Shown here in pieces: positions 29,101 to 36,468 of a stretch of 64,000 nt of DNA. Each line of letters begins with the position of its first letter. Positions within the stretch are counted from its first letter, which is position 1. This stretch comes from Rhodobacteraceae bacterium LMO-JJ12 (GTDB taxonomy: Bacteria > Pseudomonadota > Alphaproteobacteria > Rhodobacterales > Rhodobacteraceae): the NCBI GenBank assembly GCA_021555075.1, contig JAKGBX010000001.1:1426001-1490000 (forward strand). The letters run 5' to 3'. A program made the translations under genes and the position numbers. The notes beneath the pieces are model-generated. The model made no database searches. It had not been told where the DNA came from and saw only the letters and a list, made by a program, of their open reading frames with translations.

Positions 29101-30655
29101 GAAGGAATACCTGACTGCGGCAGCGGTTCTGATCAAGCAATATGCCTGGACCTTCCCGGCCTTCAAGCGGCCCAAGGGGGTGGATAACCCGTTTGAGCTG
29201 GATCTGGAGGTTTTGACCGAGGAGGATATGGAAGGCATTCTGGAGTTCGCTTTCCAGCGCTATTTCGAGGATAGCGGGTTGTTTGGCACGGTTGAGGATT
29301 GTCTTGACCGGGTGGAGCAGCTCAAGCGGATCGGGGTGAGCGAGATAGGCTGTCTGATCGACTATGGCATCGCGCCTGAATTGGTCTTGGAGGGTCTGAA
29401 ACCGCTGGCCGAGGTACATCGGCGCGCCAATGAGGCGGTGGGCGTGGCGGAGGATGATTTCTCGATTGCGGCGCAAATCGTGCGCCACGGTGTGACGCAC
29501 CTGCAATGCACGCCCAGCCTTGCGCGGATGATCGCCATGAACGACGAGGCGCGCATGGCGCTGGGCCGGGTGAAGCATCTGATGATTGGCGGCGAGGCCT
29601 TGCCGGGAAGTCTGGTGGGTGAGTTCGGCGAGATCACCGATGCGACGATTGAGAACATGTATGGGCCGACCGAGACCACGATTTGGTCGACGACGGAACG
29701 CGCCGCGTTGGGCGAGTGTGTGGTCAATATTGGCAAGCCCATTGCCAATACGCAGGTCTATGTTCTGGACGCCGCCGGTGCGCCGTGCCCTGTTGGTGTC
29801 GCGGGGGAGCTTTTCATCGGCGGGGCAGGTGTGACGCGTGGCTATTGGCAGCGTGACGGGCTGACGGCAGAGCAATTTGTCGACAACCCGTTCCATGGCC
29901 AGCGGATGTATCGCACAGGTGATCTTGTGCGCTGGCGCGCGGATGGCAAGCTCGATTTCCTTGGGCGGGCGGATCATCAGGTCAAGCTGCGCGGGTATCG
30001 TATCGAATTGGGTGAAATCGAGAGCCGGTTGGAGGAACAGCCGGGCGTGCGTCAGGCTGTTGTGTTGGCGCGCGAGGATACGCCCGGTGATATGCGACTG
30101 GTCGCTTATGTGTTGGCCGAAAGTCGGTTTGACGAGGCGGGGGTGAAGAAAGCCTTGGCCGTGAACTTGCCAGACTTCATGATCCCCAGCCAATTCGTGC
30201 GGCTTGATGCATTTCCGCTGACTCCGAACAAGAAGGTCGACAGAAAAATGCTGCCCGCACCAGCGCAGGTGATGGCGCCAGTGCAGGCGTCAGAAGTCAA
30301 GCTGCATGAGGCGGGTTCGGTCGAGGCCAAGATTTCTGCGGTGTGGAACCATGTGCTTGGGGTTGAGCGGATCGGAGCGAAAGACAGCTTCTTTGATCTG
30401 GGCGGGCATTCGCTCTTGGCGGTGCAGGCGCATCGCGAAATCCGCGAACTCTGTGGGGTGCCGAAACTGGCGATCACGGATATTTTCCGCTTTCCCAAGC
30501 TCTCGGCGCTGGCGCAGCGCGTGCGCGAGTTGAGCGATGGAGGGGAAACACCGAACCCGAAACCCGCAAAAATGCCGGAAACCGAGGCCACGCAGAGCGA
30601 TACCGTGTCGCGGCGGCGTGAGATGCGCGCAAAACGGCGCATGGCGAAGACCTGA
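26120..30655 (+). CDS. NRPS: formyltransferase, condensation remnant, adenylation domain split by luciferase-like monooxygenase, PCP
   Basis: This 1511-residue synthetase starts with a methionyl-tRNA-formyltransferase-like domain (about 1-300) with the catalytic triad Asn92, His94 (NFH) and Asp130 (GADTG). Residues about 345-500 look like only the C-terminal part of a condensation domain. The adenylation domain starts at about 515 (A3 motif YTSGSTGKPKG near 660, A4 FDISVLELF near 706). It is interrupted at about 745-1100 by a flavin-dependent luciferase-like monooxygenase, then resumes (YGPTETT near 1180; YRTGDLVRW; NKKVDRKMLP). The carrier domain has Ser1431 (GGHSL). The layout matches the MupA/Atu3671-type monooxygenase family. 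The pocket residues I read (D-I-L-Q-M-G-M-I-W) resemble codes listed for glycine. No thioesterase is present, so release probably depends on the PKS. Confidence 0.93.
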   Translation: MTAQSYVVIGNESLAVQCSEKLLERGGRLGAIVTRNADVAAWAEGRGVMVVAPGEGLAERLEGVAHDWLLSIANLDMLPEAVLALPRRGAVNFHDGPLPAYAGLNAPVWAMLAGETRHGITWHMIEAGADTGAIVARAGFDITSDDTALTLNTKAYEAGIGSFEEVLDKLSMAEVPVEAQPASGRSYYGKAKRPSGAGRLDFTGAASDVVRVVRALDHGPYWNPLSVAKIEVDGRVLAVGHAAEEEPLGEAAPGTVVSVDDQAIRVACGQGTVMLSDITALCGGEIVLAALLAPGDVLAPPDGAERAMLDAAMTEAAKGDAHWRARLRELVPAELPGAAGETGETREITLDLGGGGESALRLATGLVAALAETGVADLAFGGGQATAPGYASSWVPVRFGDDLSIARKWPSFALDIQSRDPEIGRVEMPMIGISEGSMVEGTAITFTPERLYYDAGKVSDDLAALWARRLEHLSRVEGVEDMAPAEMPVMPESERKLVVEDWNATVVAFDADLCVHQAFERQVLETPDAEALVFEGESLSYAALNARANKVAHVLRDMGVQPGTLVALASERSLNLLIGALGILKAGGAYVPLDPGYPADRLALYLEDSAAPVVVTTSTVAGDLPTSTAAQLVLDRDARIEAASEENCDSGVAGSDLAYLIYTSGSTGKPKGVMVEHRNVANFFAGMDERIPLEEDSVWLAVTSLSFDISVLELFWTLARGFKLVLSGDESRSLVSNGRIAMTGKGMDIGLFYWGNDDGPGKQKYHMLLEGAKFADAHGFSAVWTPERHFAAFGGPYPNPAVTGAAVAAVTKNIAVRSGSVVAPLHHPLRIAEDWSVIDNLTNGRAGLGIASGWQPDDFVLRPENAPPNNKVAMFDTIEKIRALWRGETVEFPNGAGKDCATLTQPRPVSKELPIWLTIAGNPDTWREAGEIGANVLTHLLGQSIDEVAGKIKIYHQALRDNGYDPEDFNVTLMLHTYVAETREKARDVARGPMKEYLTAAAVLIKQYAWTFPAFKRPKGVDNPFELDLEVLTEEDMEGILEFAFQRYFEDSGLFGTVEDCLDRVEQLKRIGVSEIGCLIDYGIAPELVLEGLKPLAEVHRRANEAVGVAEDDFSIAAQIVRHGVTHLQCTPSLARMIAMNDEARMALGRVKHLMIGGEALPGSLVGEFGEITDATIENMYGPTETTIWSTTERAALGECVVNIGKPIANTQVYVLDAAGAPCPVGVAGELFIGGAGVTRGYWQRDGLTAEQFVDNPFHGQRMYRTGDLVRWRADGKLDFLGRADHQVKLRGYRIELGEIESRLEEQPGVRQAVVLAREDTPGDMRLVAYVLAESRFDEAGVKKALAVNLPDFMIPSQFVRLDAFPLTPNKKVDRKMLPAPAQVMAPVQASEVKLHEAGSVEAKISAVWNHVLGVERIGAKDSFFDLGGHSLLAVQAHREIRELCGVPKLAITDIFRFPKLSALAQRVRELSDGGETPNPKPAKMPETEATQSDTVSRRREMRAKRRMAKT

Positions 30656-30663
30656 GCGGCGCG

Positions 30664-31338
30664 GTGGAAAGACAGCAGAACGCGGGGTTGGAAACCGCGT
30701 TCAGGGCGATTTTGCCTGCGGGCATCGCCCTTGCGGTGGAGGGACTGGAACCGCCTCTGAAAGAGGGGGATGTGTTTGCAGCCGAAGCGGCGGCGATGGC
30801 GCGCGCGGTTCCCAAGCGGCGGGCAGAGTTTTTTGCGGGTCGGGTTGCGGCGCACCGCGCGATGCGGGCGCTGGGGCATTCACCTGGGCCGGTGACAATG
30901 GGCGAGGATCGTGCGCCGGTCTGGCCCGCCGGGCTGGTCGGTTCGATTTCGCATTGCAGTGATACCTGCGTCGCTTTGGTGGCCGAAGCGGCGCGATATC
31001 GCGCCGTGGCGGTGGATATTGAACCCGATACCGACCTGCCCGACGATGTGATCGACACGATCTGCTTACCATCCGAGCGGATGAACCTGCCAAAACAGGG
31101 CTGGGGCCGGATGGCGCGGCTTATCTTCTCGGCCAAGGAAACGGTTTATAAACTGCAATATCCGATAGCCAGAAAAATGTTGGAATTCAGCGATGTAGAG
31201 GTCGTTGTAGATGTTGTGAACGGCAAGTTTGAGGCACGTGTCTGTGTTCCGCTGGGGCCGGATTTTTCGGCGCAGGGGTTTGCGGGGCATTTCGGGCGTG
31301 CGGAAGGTAAAGTATTCTGCGTGATGTTTAGTCTGTAA
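30664..31338 (+). CDS. 4'-phosphopantetheinyl transferase (EntD/Sfp type)
   Basis: The enzyme moves the phosphopantetheine arm of coenzyme A onto the carrier serines of the PKS and NRPS. The 224-residue protein has the EntD-type motifs in order: RAEFFAGRVAAHRAM, PVWPAGLVGSISHC, the magnesium-binding VDIE, and LIFSAKETVYK. The start is a GTG nine bases after the NRPS stop codon. As the last gene of the four-gene operon it makes the pathway self-sufficient for carrier activation. The likely targets are Ser1791 of the PKS and Ser1431 of the NRPS. Confidence 0.93.
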   Translation: MERQQNAGLETAFRAILPAGIALAVEGLEPPLKEGDVFAAEAAAMARAVPKRRAEFFAGRVAAHRAMRALGHSPGPVTMGEDRAPVWPAGLVGSISHCSDTCVALVAEAARYRAVAVDIEPDTDLPDDVIDTICLPSERMNLPKQGWGRMARLIFSAKETVYKLQYPIARKMLEFSDVEVVVDVVNGKFEARVCVPLGPDFSAQGFAGHFGRAEGKVFCVMFSL

Positions 31339-31590
31339 TGTATTGAAAAATAACAGTTCCACACAAATTTGAAGGCGAGTTCGTGTTGCGCGATGTGAAA
31401 CACATTGTTTCTGTCAAATTCGTGAAAAAAGTGGCAAAATCTGGGCATATGCACTAGGTTGGCAAGGTCCGAACCAAAGACGACAGTGCTGGCTGTCTGG
31501 TGGGAGGCATTCCCGGCCTTTGGCTGCGGTAAATATTAGCCAAATTCCTGCGGGGGCAGGGAATTTCGCATCAGATACGGGGTTTGGACA
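31339..31590 (+). promoter_or_regulatory. Upstream region of the Wzz-like gene with two inverted repeats
   Basis: This gap holds a perfect 13-base palindrome, ATGTG-AAA-CACAT, at 31393-31405. A stronger hairpin sits close to the start codon: the arm at 31542-31551 (AAATTCCTGC) pairs with 31556-31566 across a GGGG loop, with one bulged base. The hairpin ends 24 bases before the Wzz start. The nine bases AATATTAGC just before it (31532-31540) recur at 34253-34261 upstream of the kinase gene. These may be regulator sites or a leader structure. Confidence 0.45.
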
Positions 31591-32904
31591 ATGGGCCAGA
31601 TTCAATCGGTTGGAGATTTCCTGAACATGATGCGGCGACGCATCGTGCTGATCTTGGCCGTGATCATTCTTGGCAGCGCCTTCTCGATCTGGTGGACACT
31701 TGGGCAGCCCCGGATTTATGAGGCGACGGCCGTTGCACAGATCGAAAGCCCCACAGTCGCAGACCCGGCAGCGAGCGGCGCGGTAACCGCGAACCCCGCC
31801 GACCACAGATTGCGAATCCTCGAACAGAAGCTGATGGCGCGTGACAATCTCACGGCCATGGTGGAGCGTTACGGTCTCTACCAAGATACTGATTTTTCGG
31901 CGGGCCTGAAGGTGGCGATGCTGCGGGAATCCGTGCGCATTACCCAGATTACGGACCCGAATGCAGGGTGGGGTGCGCAGCGTGTGCCAACGGGCATGAT
32001 GATCACGGTCAACCATGGTTCGCCTGAAACTGCGGCGGCGATGGCAAATGATTTTCTGGAACAACTGGTTAATCTCAACCGTCAGAGACGGTCCTCGGCG
32101 ACGCTTCAGAATCTTGAGTTCTTCAAGGGGGAAGCCGCCAGGGTCGAGGCGGAAATGGCCGCGCTGGAGGCCCGGATTGCCGAGTTCAAGGAGAAGAATG
32201 CGCTCTATCTTCCGGAAGGAGTTGCGGCGCAGCGGGCTGAATTGGGCACCTTGAGAACAGCGCTTCTGGACATCGAACAGAAACTGATTGAGCTGGATGC
32301 GAGCCGAACCCGACAACGCGCCGAGGTGATTGAACGCCAAAGCACCCTGTTGCGCGAGCAGCAAGCCCTGATCCAGTCGAGAATTAACGAGATCAATGGA
32401 GCGATAGACAGTGCGCCCGAAGTGGAGCGACAGTTTGGTATCCTGACGCGTCAGCTCGACCAGTTGAAAGAACAGTTTACCATCATAACGCGCAGTGCCA
32501 CCGAAGCCGAGATGGGCCAGCTTTTGACGAGCCAGGACCAGTTCGAGCGCATCGAGGTGCTTGAAAGCGCGCTTGTGCCGGAAAACCCGGTGTCGGGGTC
32601 GCGCAAGAAGAAGGTGGTTCTGGGCGCATTCCTGAGCGGGGTTCTGGGGGTCGGTCTGGCGTTTGTTCTGGAGACGTTGAACCCGGTGATCCGCACGCCC
32701 GCACAATTGGAACGTCAGCTTAACGTCAAGGCTGTTGTGGCCATTCCCAAATTGACCGTGCCCGGAGAACGCCGTCGAAAACGGATCTTGTGGTTGACGA
32801 TTCTGGCGGGGCTTCTGGCGCTTTTGTGGAGTTTCGCGGGTGTGGTGAAAGAGGCGGTGAGCGGTCTGGTGAATATGCTCTCAAGCCTGCAAAGCAAGGC
32901 GTGA
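31591..32904 (+). CDS. Wzz/GumC-like polysaccharide chain-length (co-polymerase) protein
   Basis: This 437-residue inner-membrane polysaccharide co-polymerase has one N-terminal helix (about residues 16-36) and a long periplasmic, mostly coiled-coil part (about 150-290). Two C-terminal helices (about 345-365 and 395-415) flank the segment NPVIRTPAQLERQLNVKAV. In ExoP/Wzc proteins that segment leads into the fused tyrosine kinase; here the kinase is absent and is encoded by the convergent gene at 32963-34144. Such proteins set chain length or gate export of capsule, exopolysaccharide or O-antigen. Confidence 0.88.
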   Translation: MGQIQSVGDFLNMMRRRIVLILAVIILGSAFSIWWTLGQPRIYEATAVAQIESPTVADPAASGAVTANPADHRLRILEQKLMARDNLTAMVERYGLYQDTDFSAGLKVAMLRESVRITQITDPNAGWGAQRVPTGMMITVNHGSPETAAAMANDFLEQLVNLNRQRRSSATLQNLEFFKGEAARVEAEMAALEARIAEFKEKNALYLPEGVAAQRAELGTLRTALLDIEQKLIELDASRTRQRAEVIERQSTLLREQQALIQSRINEINGAIDSAPEVERQFGILTRQLDQLKEQFTIITRSATEAEMGQLLTSQDQFERIEVLESALVPENPVSGSRKKKVVLGAFLSGVLGVGLAFVLETLNPVIRTPAQLERQLNVKAVVAIPKLTVPGERRRKRILWLTILAGLLALLWSFAGVVKEAVSGLVNMLSSLQSKA

Positions 32905-32962
32905 TTACTCGGACGGGAAGATTCCGGCCCTGTCCCAAGGCGCTATTTGAAGTCGAAATGCG

Positions 32963-34144
32963 CTAGTAGTTATAGGTATATCCGAGCCGGGTTTCACCTT
33001 CGGCCTGATTCAAGACGACACCCAGCAGGGGGACTTCTTCGCCTATCCGGCGCATGGATTCGTGGATTTCTTCGGCCGTGGTGGAGCCGCCACCGACGAC
33101 CATCAACACGCCATCAAAGTGTTTGCGAAACGCGATCACGTCATCAAAGGCCAGCGCGGGCGGCAGATCGTAAAGCACCACATCGGGCGCCAGCTCTTTC
33201 ACCATCCGCTCAAAGGCGGCGTCGGCATGCGGGTCCTGAAACAGCTCGGCTGCGTAGGGTTCGATGCGGTCATTGAGGCCAACGGCAAGGTTGCTGCCGA
33301 TATTCAGCGCGTTGCGGCCAAGCCGTTTGAAAAAGGTGGACGGGTTGGCGGTTCCTTGCAGGAAATCGCCCATGCTGCCGGGGTTTGATGCCCCCAGAAC
33401 CTGCGCCACCGACGGGTTGCGCATATCCATGTCCATGAGCACCGTGCGGTTGGTTTCATAACGCGACAGCGAAATGGCAAGGTTAACAGAGGTGAAGGTT
33501 TTGCCACAGTCGCGCGTCGGCGAGGTGATCGCGACGCGCTTCCAATCGTTTTCGTAGAGGGTCTGAACCAGCCGGGTGCGCAACACGTCAAACGCGCCAT
33601 GCGCAGGATCGTGCCGGCCGGCGGTGATGATGAGATTGCGTTCAAGATGCGCCGGGTCGACCGGAATCGAGCCGAGTTCCGCCCAGATTTTATCTGGGTC
33701 GATGGTCGGATTCTTGGCCGGGGCGGATTCAGGTGCGTTTTCTTGGTCACGGATGATCGTAGGGGAGGCCAGCGGAGTGTCCGTGACTGGCAAAGGCGCG
33801 GGGGGCGTTTGCGTCTCGGAGTCCGACGGTTCTGCCAAGGTATCGGTTTCGTCTTGCGGGTCCGGCAGGTGGTTTTCGGGCTTAGGGGGCTGGCTTGTCG
33901 TGGGCGCTTGGGCGTCTTCGGCAAGGTCTTGGTCGGATATGCTGCTTGTTTCGGTGGGCTCTGCTTCCAGATCGAGATCGCTCAGCGCATCGGGCGGGGG
34001 CAGGGCGTCGTCTTGGACATTCTCGATCGCTTCTGAGCGGGGCGCGTTTGGGTTTGCAGCAAACTCAGCAATCAGGCGCGCGCGCTCTTTCGAATCGAGC
34101 CGCGGGCGGGCTTTGCGGGTGAAGGTTGGGCGCTTTTCAGACAT
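32963..34144 (-). CDS. CpsD/CapB-type tyrosine autokinase (BY-kinase) with acidic N-terminal extension
   Basis: This 393-residue cytoplasmic partner of the Wzz-like protein has a P-loop ATPase domain in the C-terminal half: Walker A ITSPTRDCGKTF, Walker A' VLMDMDMRNPS and Walker B VVLYDLPP. It ends in a short tyrosine cluster (GYTYNY), the usual autophosphorylation tail. Residues about 1-170 are proline- and acid-rich and probably disordered. I chose the start at 34144 (MSEKRPTFTRKARPRL); an 11-codon upstream extension is less likely. The Walker A sequence is slightly atypical but keeps GKT. The gene faces the Wzz gene tail to tail, 58 bp apart. Confidence 0.87.
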   Translation of the reverse strand: MSEKRPTFTRKARPRLDSKERARLIAEFAANPNAPRSEAIENVQDDALPPPDALSDLDLEAEPTETSSISDQDLAEDAQAPTTSQPPKPENHLPDPQDETDTLAEPSDSETQTPPAPLPVTDTPLASPTIIRDQENAPESAPAKNPTIDPDKIWAELGSIPVDPAHLERNLIITAGRHDPAHGAFDVLRTRLVQTLYENDWKRVAITSPTRDCGKTFTSVNLAISLSRYETNRTVLMDMDMRNPSVAQVLGASNPGSMGDFLQGTANPSTFFKRLGRNALNIGSNLAVGLNDRIEPYAAELFQDPHADAAFERMVKELAPDVVLYDLPPALAFDDVIAFRKHFDGVLMVVGGGSTTAEEIHESMRRIGEEVPLLGVVLNQAEGETRLGYTYNY

Positions 34145-34362
34145 GGCTGCGCACATTGGGCAAACCCAATAAATCACGGTTGGCGGAGATGTTGCGTCTG
34201 CCCGTCACGTTCAAATCCATTGTCCTTGCTCACCCGAAGGAGGTCTTTTCGCAATATTAGCGTTTGCCTGCCTGAAGGGCAAAGTGCCTGTTATCCCGCG
34301 AGAATATACAGAAAACTTGGGCCAAATTATGCCTGAACTGCGCGATTTGGTCTCTGTCATGT

Positions 34363-36453
34363 TCAAAATCCGAACAGATTGGCGTGCGTGATTGCCTTTT
34401 CAATGAAGATGGCGGGGTCTTGTTCGGGCTGCCAGCCGAGCATGCGTTTGGCTTTTGAGTTGTCAAAAGGCGAGAAATGCGCGCGGCTTTTCCAATCGAC
34501 GAGCGAGGGGCGCGAGAGGCCTGTGCGGCGCAAGACCTTGGTTTTGAGGGTGAATTTCAAGGCGTCAGCCAGATAGAAGGCGTGAATTGGACCTGAGCTT
34601 ACCTTGATACGCGCACCCAATTCGGAATGGATGGCGTCGAAATAATCGCGTGCCGAGAACATCGGTTCGCCCGCAAGATTGAAGCTTTCGCCCATGGCGT
34701 CGGGCGCGTCGATCATGCGAACCAAGGCGTCGACGCAATCGTCGATCAGAACGAACGGCAGCGTGTTGCGGCCATTGCCCCAGAGTTTGACCGCACCTGC
34801 GCCATGCCAACGCCCGATGCCCCAATGTTGCAGCGGGCCGCCTTCTCCGACGACGATGGCGGGGCGCGCGATGATCAGCGGCAGGCCTTCGTTGCGGTGC
34901 ATGTCCATCAGGCGGCGTTCGCATTCGGCCTTGGAGCGGGCATAGATGTTGCGGCTTTCCAGGGGGCCGAAATCGGTCTCTTCGGTGATGGTGACAGCGG
35001 GGTCTGACATGTCATAGGAGGCGATGGTGCCGGTATAAATCAGCCGCTCAACGCCCGCGGTCTGGGCCGCTCGGGCAATGCGAAGGGCGGTTGCGACATC
35101 GTTGTTAAGGGCCGCGTCCCAAGTGTCATTGAGGGAACGCGCGAGATTGTAGACATATTTGATGCCACTCATTGCTTCGCTCAGGGCGGCTTCGTCAGAG
35201 AGCGAAACGCCGACGGTTTCGACGTGGTTAGCGATGTCGTCGAACGGGCCGGTTTGGCCGCGCGAGAGGACGCGCACGTCATGGCCCGCCTCGACAAGCT
35301 TGCGCGTCAGGGCGCGGCCAATGAAACCAGTGCCGCCGATCACGATGGTGTCAGGTTTGGGTTTGCCGCGCGGTTTGGTGCGTTTGGGTTCCGCGGGGAG
35401 AAGGGCGATGGCCTGGTCGATGGTCTGCATGACCTGCGCCGCGTTTTCGCCGCTGAGCTTAGGGTTTATGGGGCGGTTTTCGCGCAAAGCGCCGTAGAAT
35501 TCGCCGCAAAGGCCGCGAAATGACAGGCCATAGGGCGATTTCTGATTGAGCGAGATGAGTTGGCGGGCGGCGTTGCGTCCGCCTTCGCGCAGATGCGCCC
35601 AAGCCTGTGCCAACTCAGTGCGCAGTGGATTGAGCACCAGATCGGAGGTGTTGGGAGCCGCGAAGGTGAGCGTATCGGCGGCGTAATCGAGCCGCGCCAT
35701 GCCGGATGAACCGCGCAGGGTGAGCGAGCGGTCATCGTGGGTTTCAACGAGGCTGAGCAGGAAGGTGAGATCAACGTCACCGGCGCGCGCCATGATGCGA
35801 AACCCTTGTGGGCGGATGTGCCCGCCGGGGAGAGTGATGGGCTTGGAGGTTTCCAGATGCAGCACCTCGACAGGGCCAAAGAGGTCTTGTGCGAAGGCAT
35901 AAAGGTGAGGGCCAAGTTCGAGCAGGAGGTTTTGCGTCTCGCGCATGAGCCAGATGCCATAGGGGCCAGCCCGCAGAGGCGAAAGCGGGAAGGCCCAGGT
36001 GATTTCGGCGGTTGAAATACGCCCCAGTTGGCCTTGGGTGATGGCCTGTTTCAGCCGATCATAAGAGGGGATGGCGAGGAAATTGTGGCCCGGCGTGAAG
36101 GTGACGCCTTTGGCCTTGGCGGCGGCTTCGATCTCGGCGGTGTCGGCACCGGAGAGCGCGACGGGTTTTTCGACCAGGACATGCAGGCCAGCGTTGATGC
36201 ATTCAAGCGCGATGGCATGGTGAAGCTGTGGTGGAGTGGTGATGTGAACCGCGTCGAGCGTGCCGGTAGCGAGCATGTCGTCAAGGCTTGTGTAGCTTGT
36301 GATGTCATAGCTTGCGGCGAAGTTTTCTGCGGCGCTGGGCGAGGTGTCGCAGACAGCCACCAGCCGCGCGCCCGGCGTGGCGCGAACAGCGTCGGCGTGC
36401 CAGGTCGAGATATAGCCTGCGCCGATGATTCCTACTCTGATGTCGTCTGACAT
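34363..36453 (-). CDS. Fused Gfo/Idh/MocA oxidoreductase and NAD-dependent epimerase/dehydratase
   Basis: This 696-residue two-domain protein has an N-terminal oxidoreductase (about 1-350) with a Rossmann motif (GIIGAGYISTWHADAV) and the EKP motif (LVEKPVAL). The C-terminal short-chain epimerase (about 372-690) begins VIGGTGFIGRAL and has the catalytic YARSK. Both are typical nucleotide-sugar or sugar-modifying folds. The same two folds occur, in the same order, as separate genes at the start of this operon (39625-40740 and 38681-39634). The fusion therefore looks like a joined and diverged copy of that pair. It is the last gene of a five-gene minus-strand operon, 15 bp after the glycosyltransferase gene. 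Confidence 0.9.
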   Translation of the reverse strand: MSDDIRVGIIGAGYISTWHADAVRATPGARLVAVCDTSPSAAENFAASYDITSYTSLDDMLATGTLDAVHITTPPQLHHAIALECINAGLHVLVEKPVALSGADTAEIEAAAKAKGVTFTPGHNFLAIPSYDRLKQAITQGQLGRISTAEITWAFPLSPLRAGPYGIWLMRETQNLLLELGPHLYAFAQDLFGPVEVLHLETSKPITLPGGHIRPQGFRIMARAGDVDLTFLLSLVETHDDRSLTLRGSSGMARLDYAADTLTFAAPNTSDLVLNPLRTELAQAWAHLREGGRNAARQLISLNQKSPYGLSFRGLCGEFYGALRENRPINPKLSGENAAQVMQTIDQAIALLPAEPKRTKPRGKPKPDTIVIGGTGFIGRALTRKLVEAGHDVRVLSRGQTGPFDDIANHVETVGVSLSDEAALSEAMSGIKYVYNLARSLNDTWDAALNNDVATALRIARAAQTAGVERLIYTGTIASYDMSDPAVTITEETDFGPLESRNIYARSKAECERRLMDMHRNEGLPLIIARPAIVVGEGGPLQHWGIGRWHGAGAVKLWGNGRNTLPFVLIDDCVDALVRMIDAPDAMGESFNLAGEPMFSARDYFDAIHSELGARIKVSSGPIHAFYLADALKFTLKTKVLRRTGLSRPSLVDWKSRAHFSPFDNSKAKRMLGWQPEQDPAIFIEKAITHANLFGF

Positions 36454-36468
36454 ACGTGCAATAACCTT

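Noticed and set aside
32905-32962. A terminator between the Wzz-like and kinase genes (GGAC-GGG with CCC-t-GTCC).
   Set aside because: The stem is short and bulged and there is no T-run on either strand.
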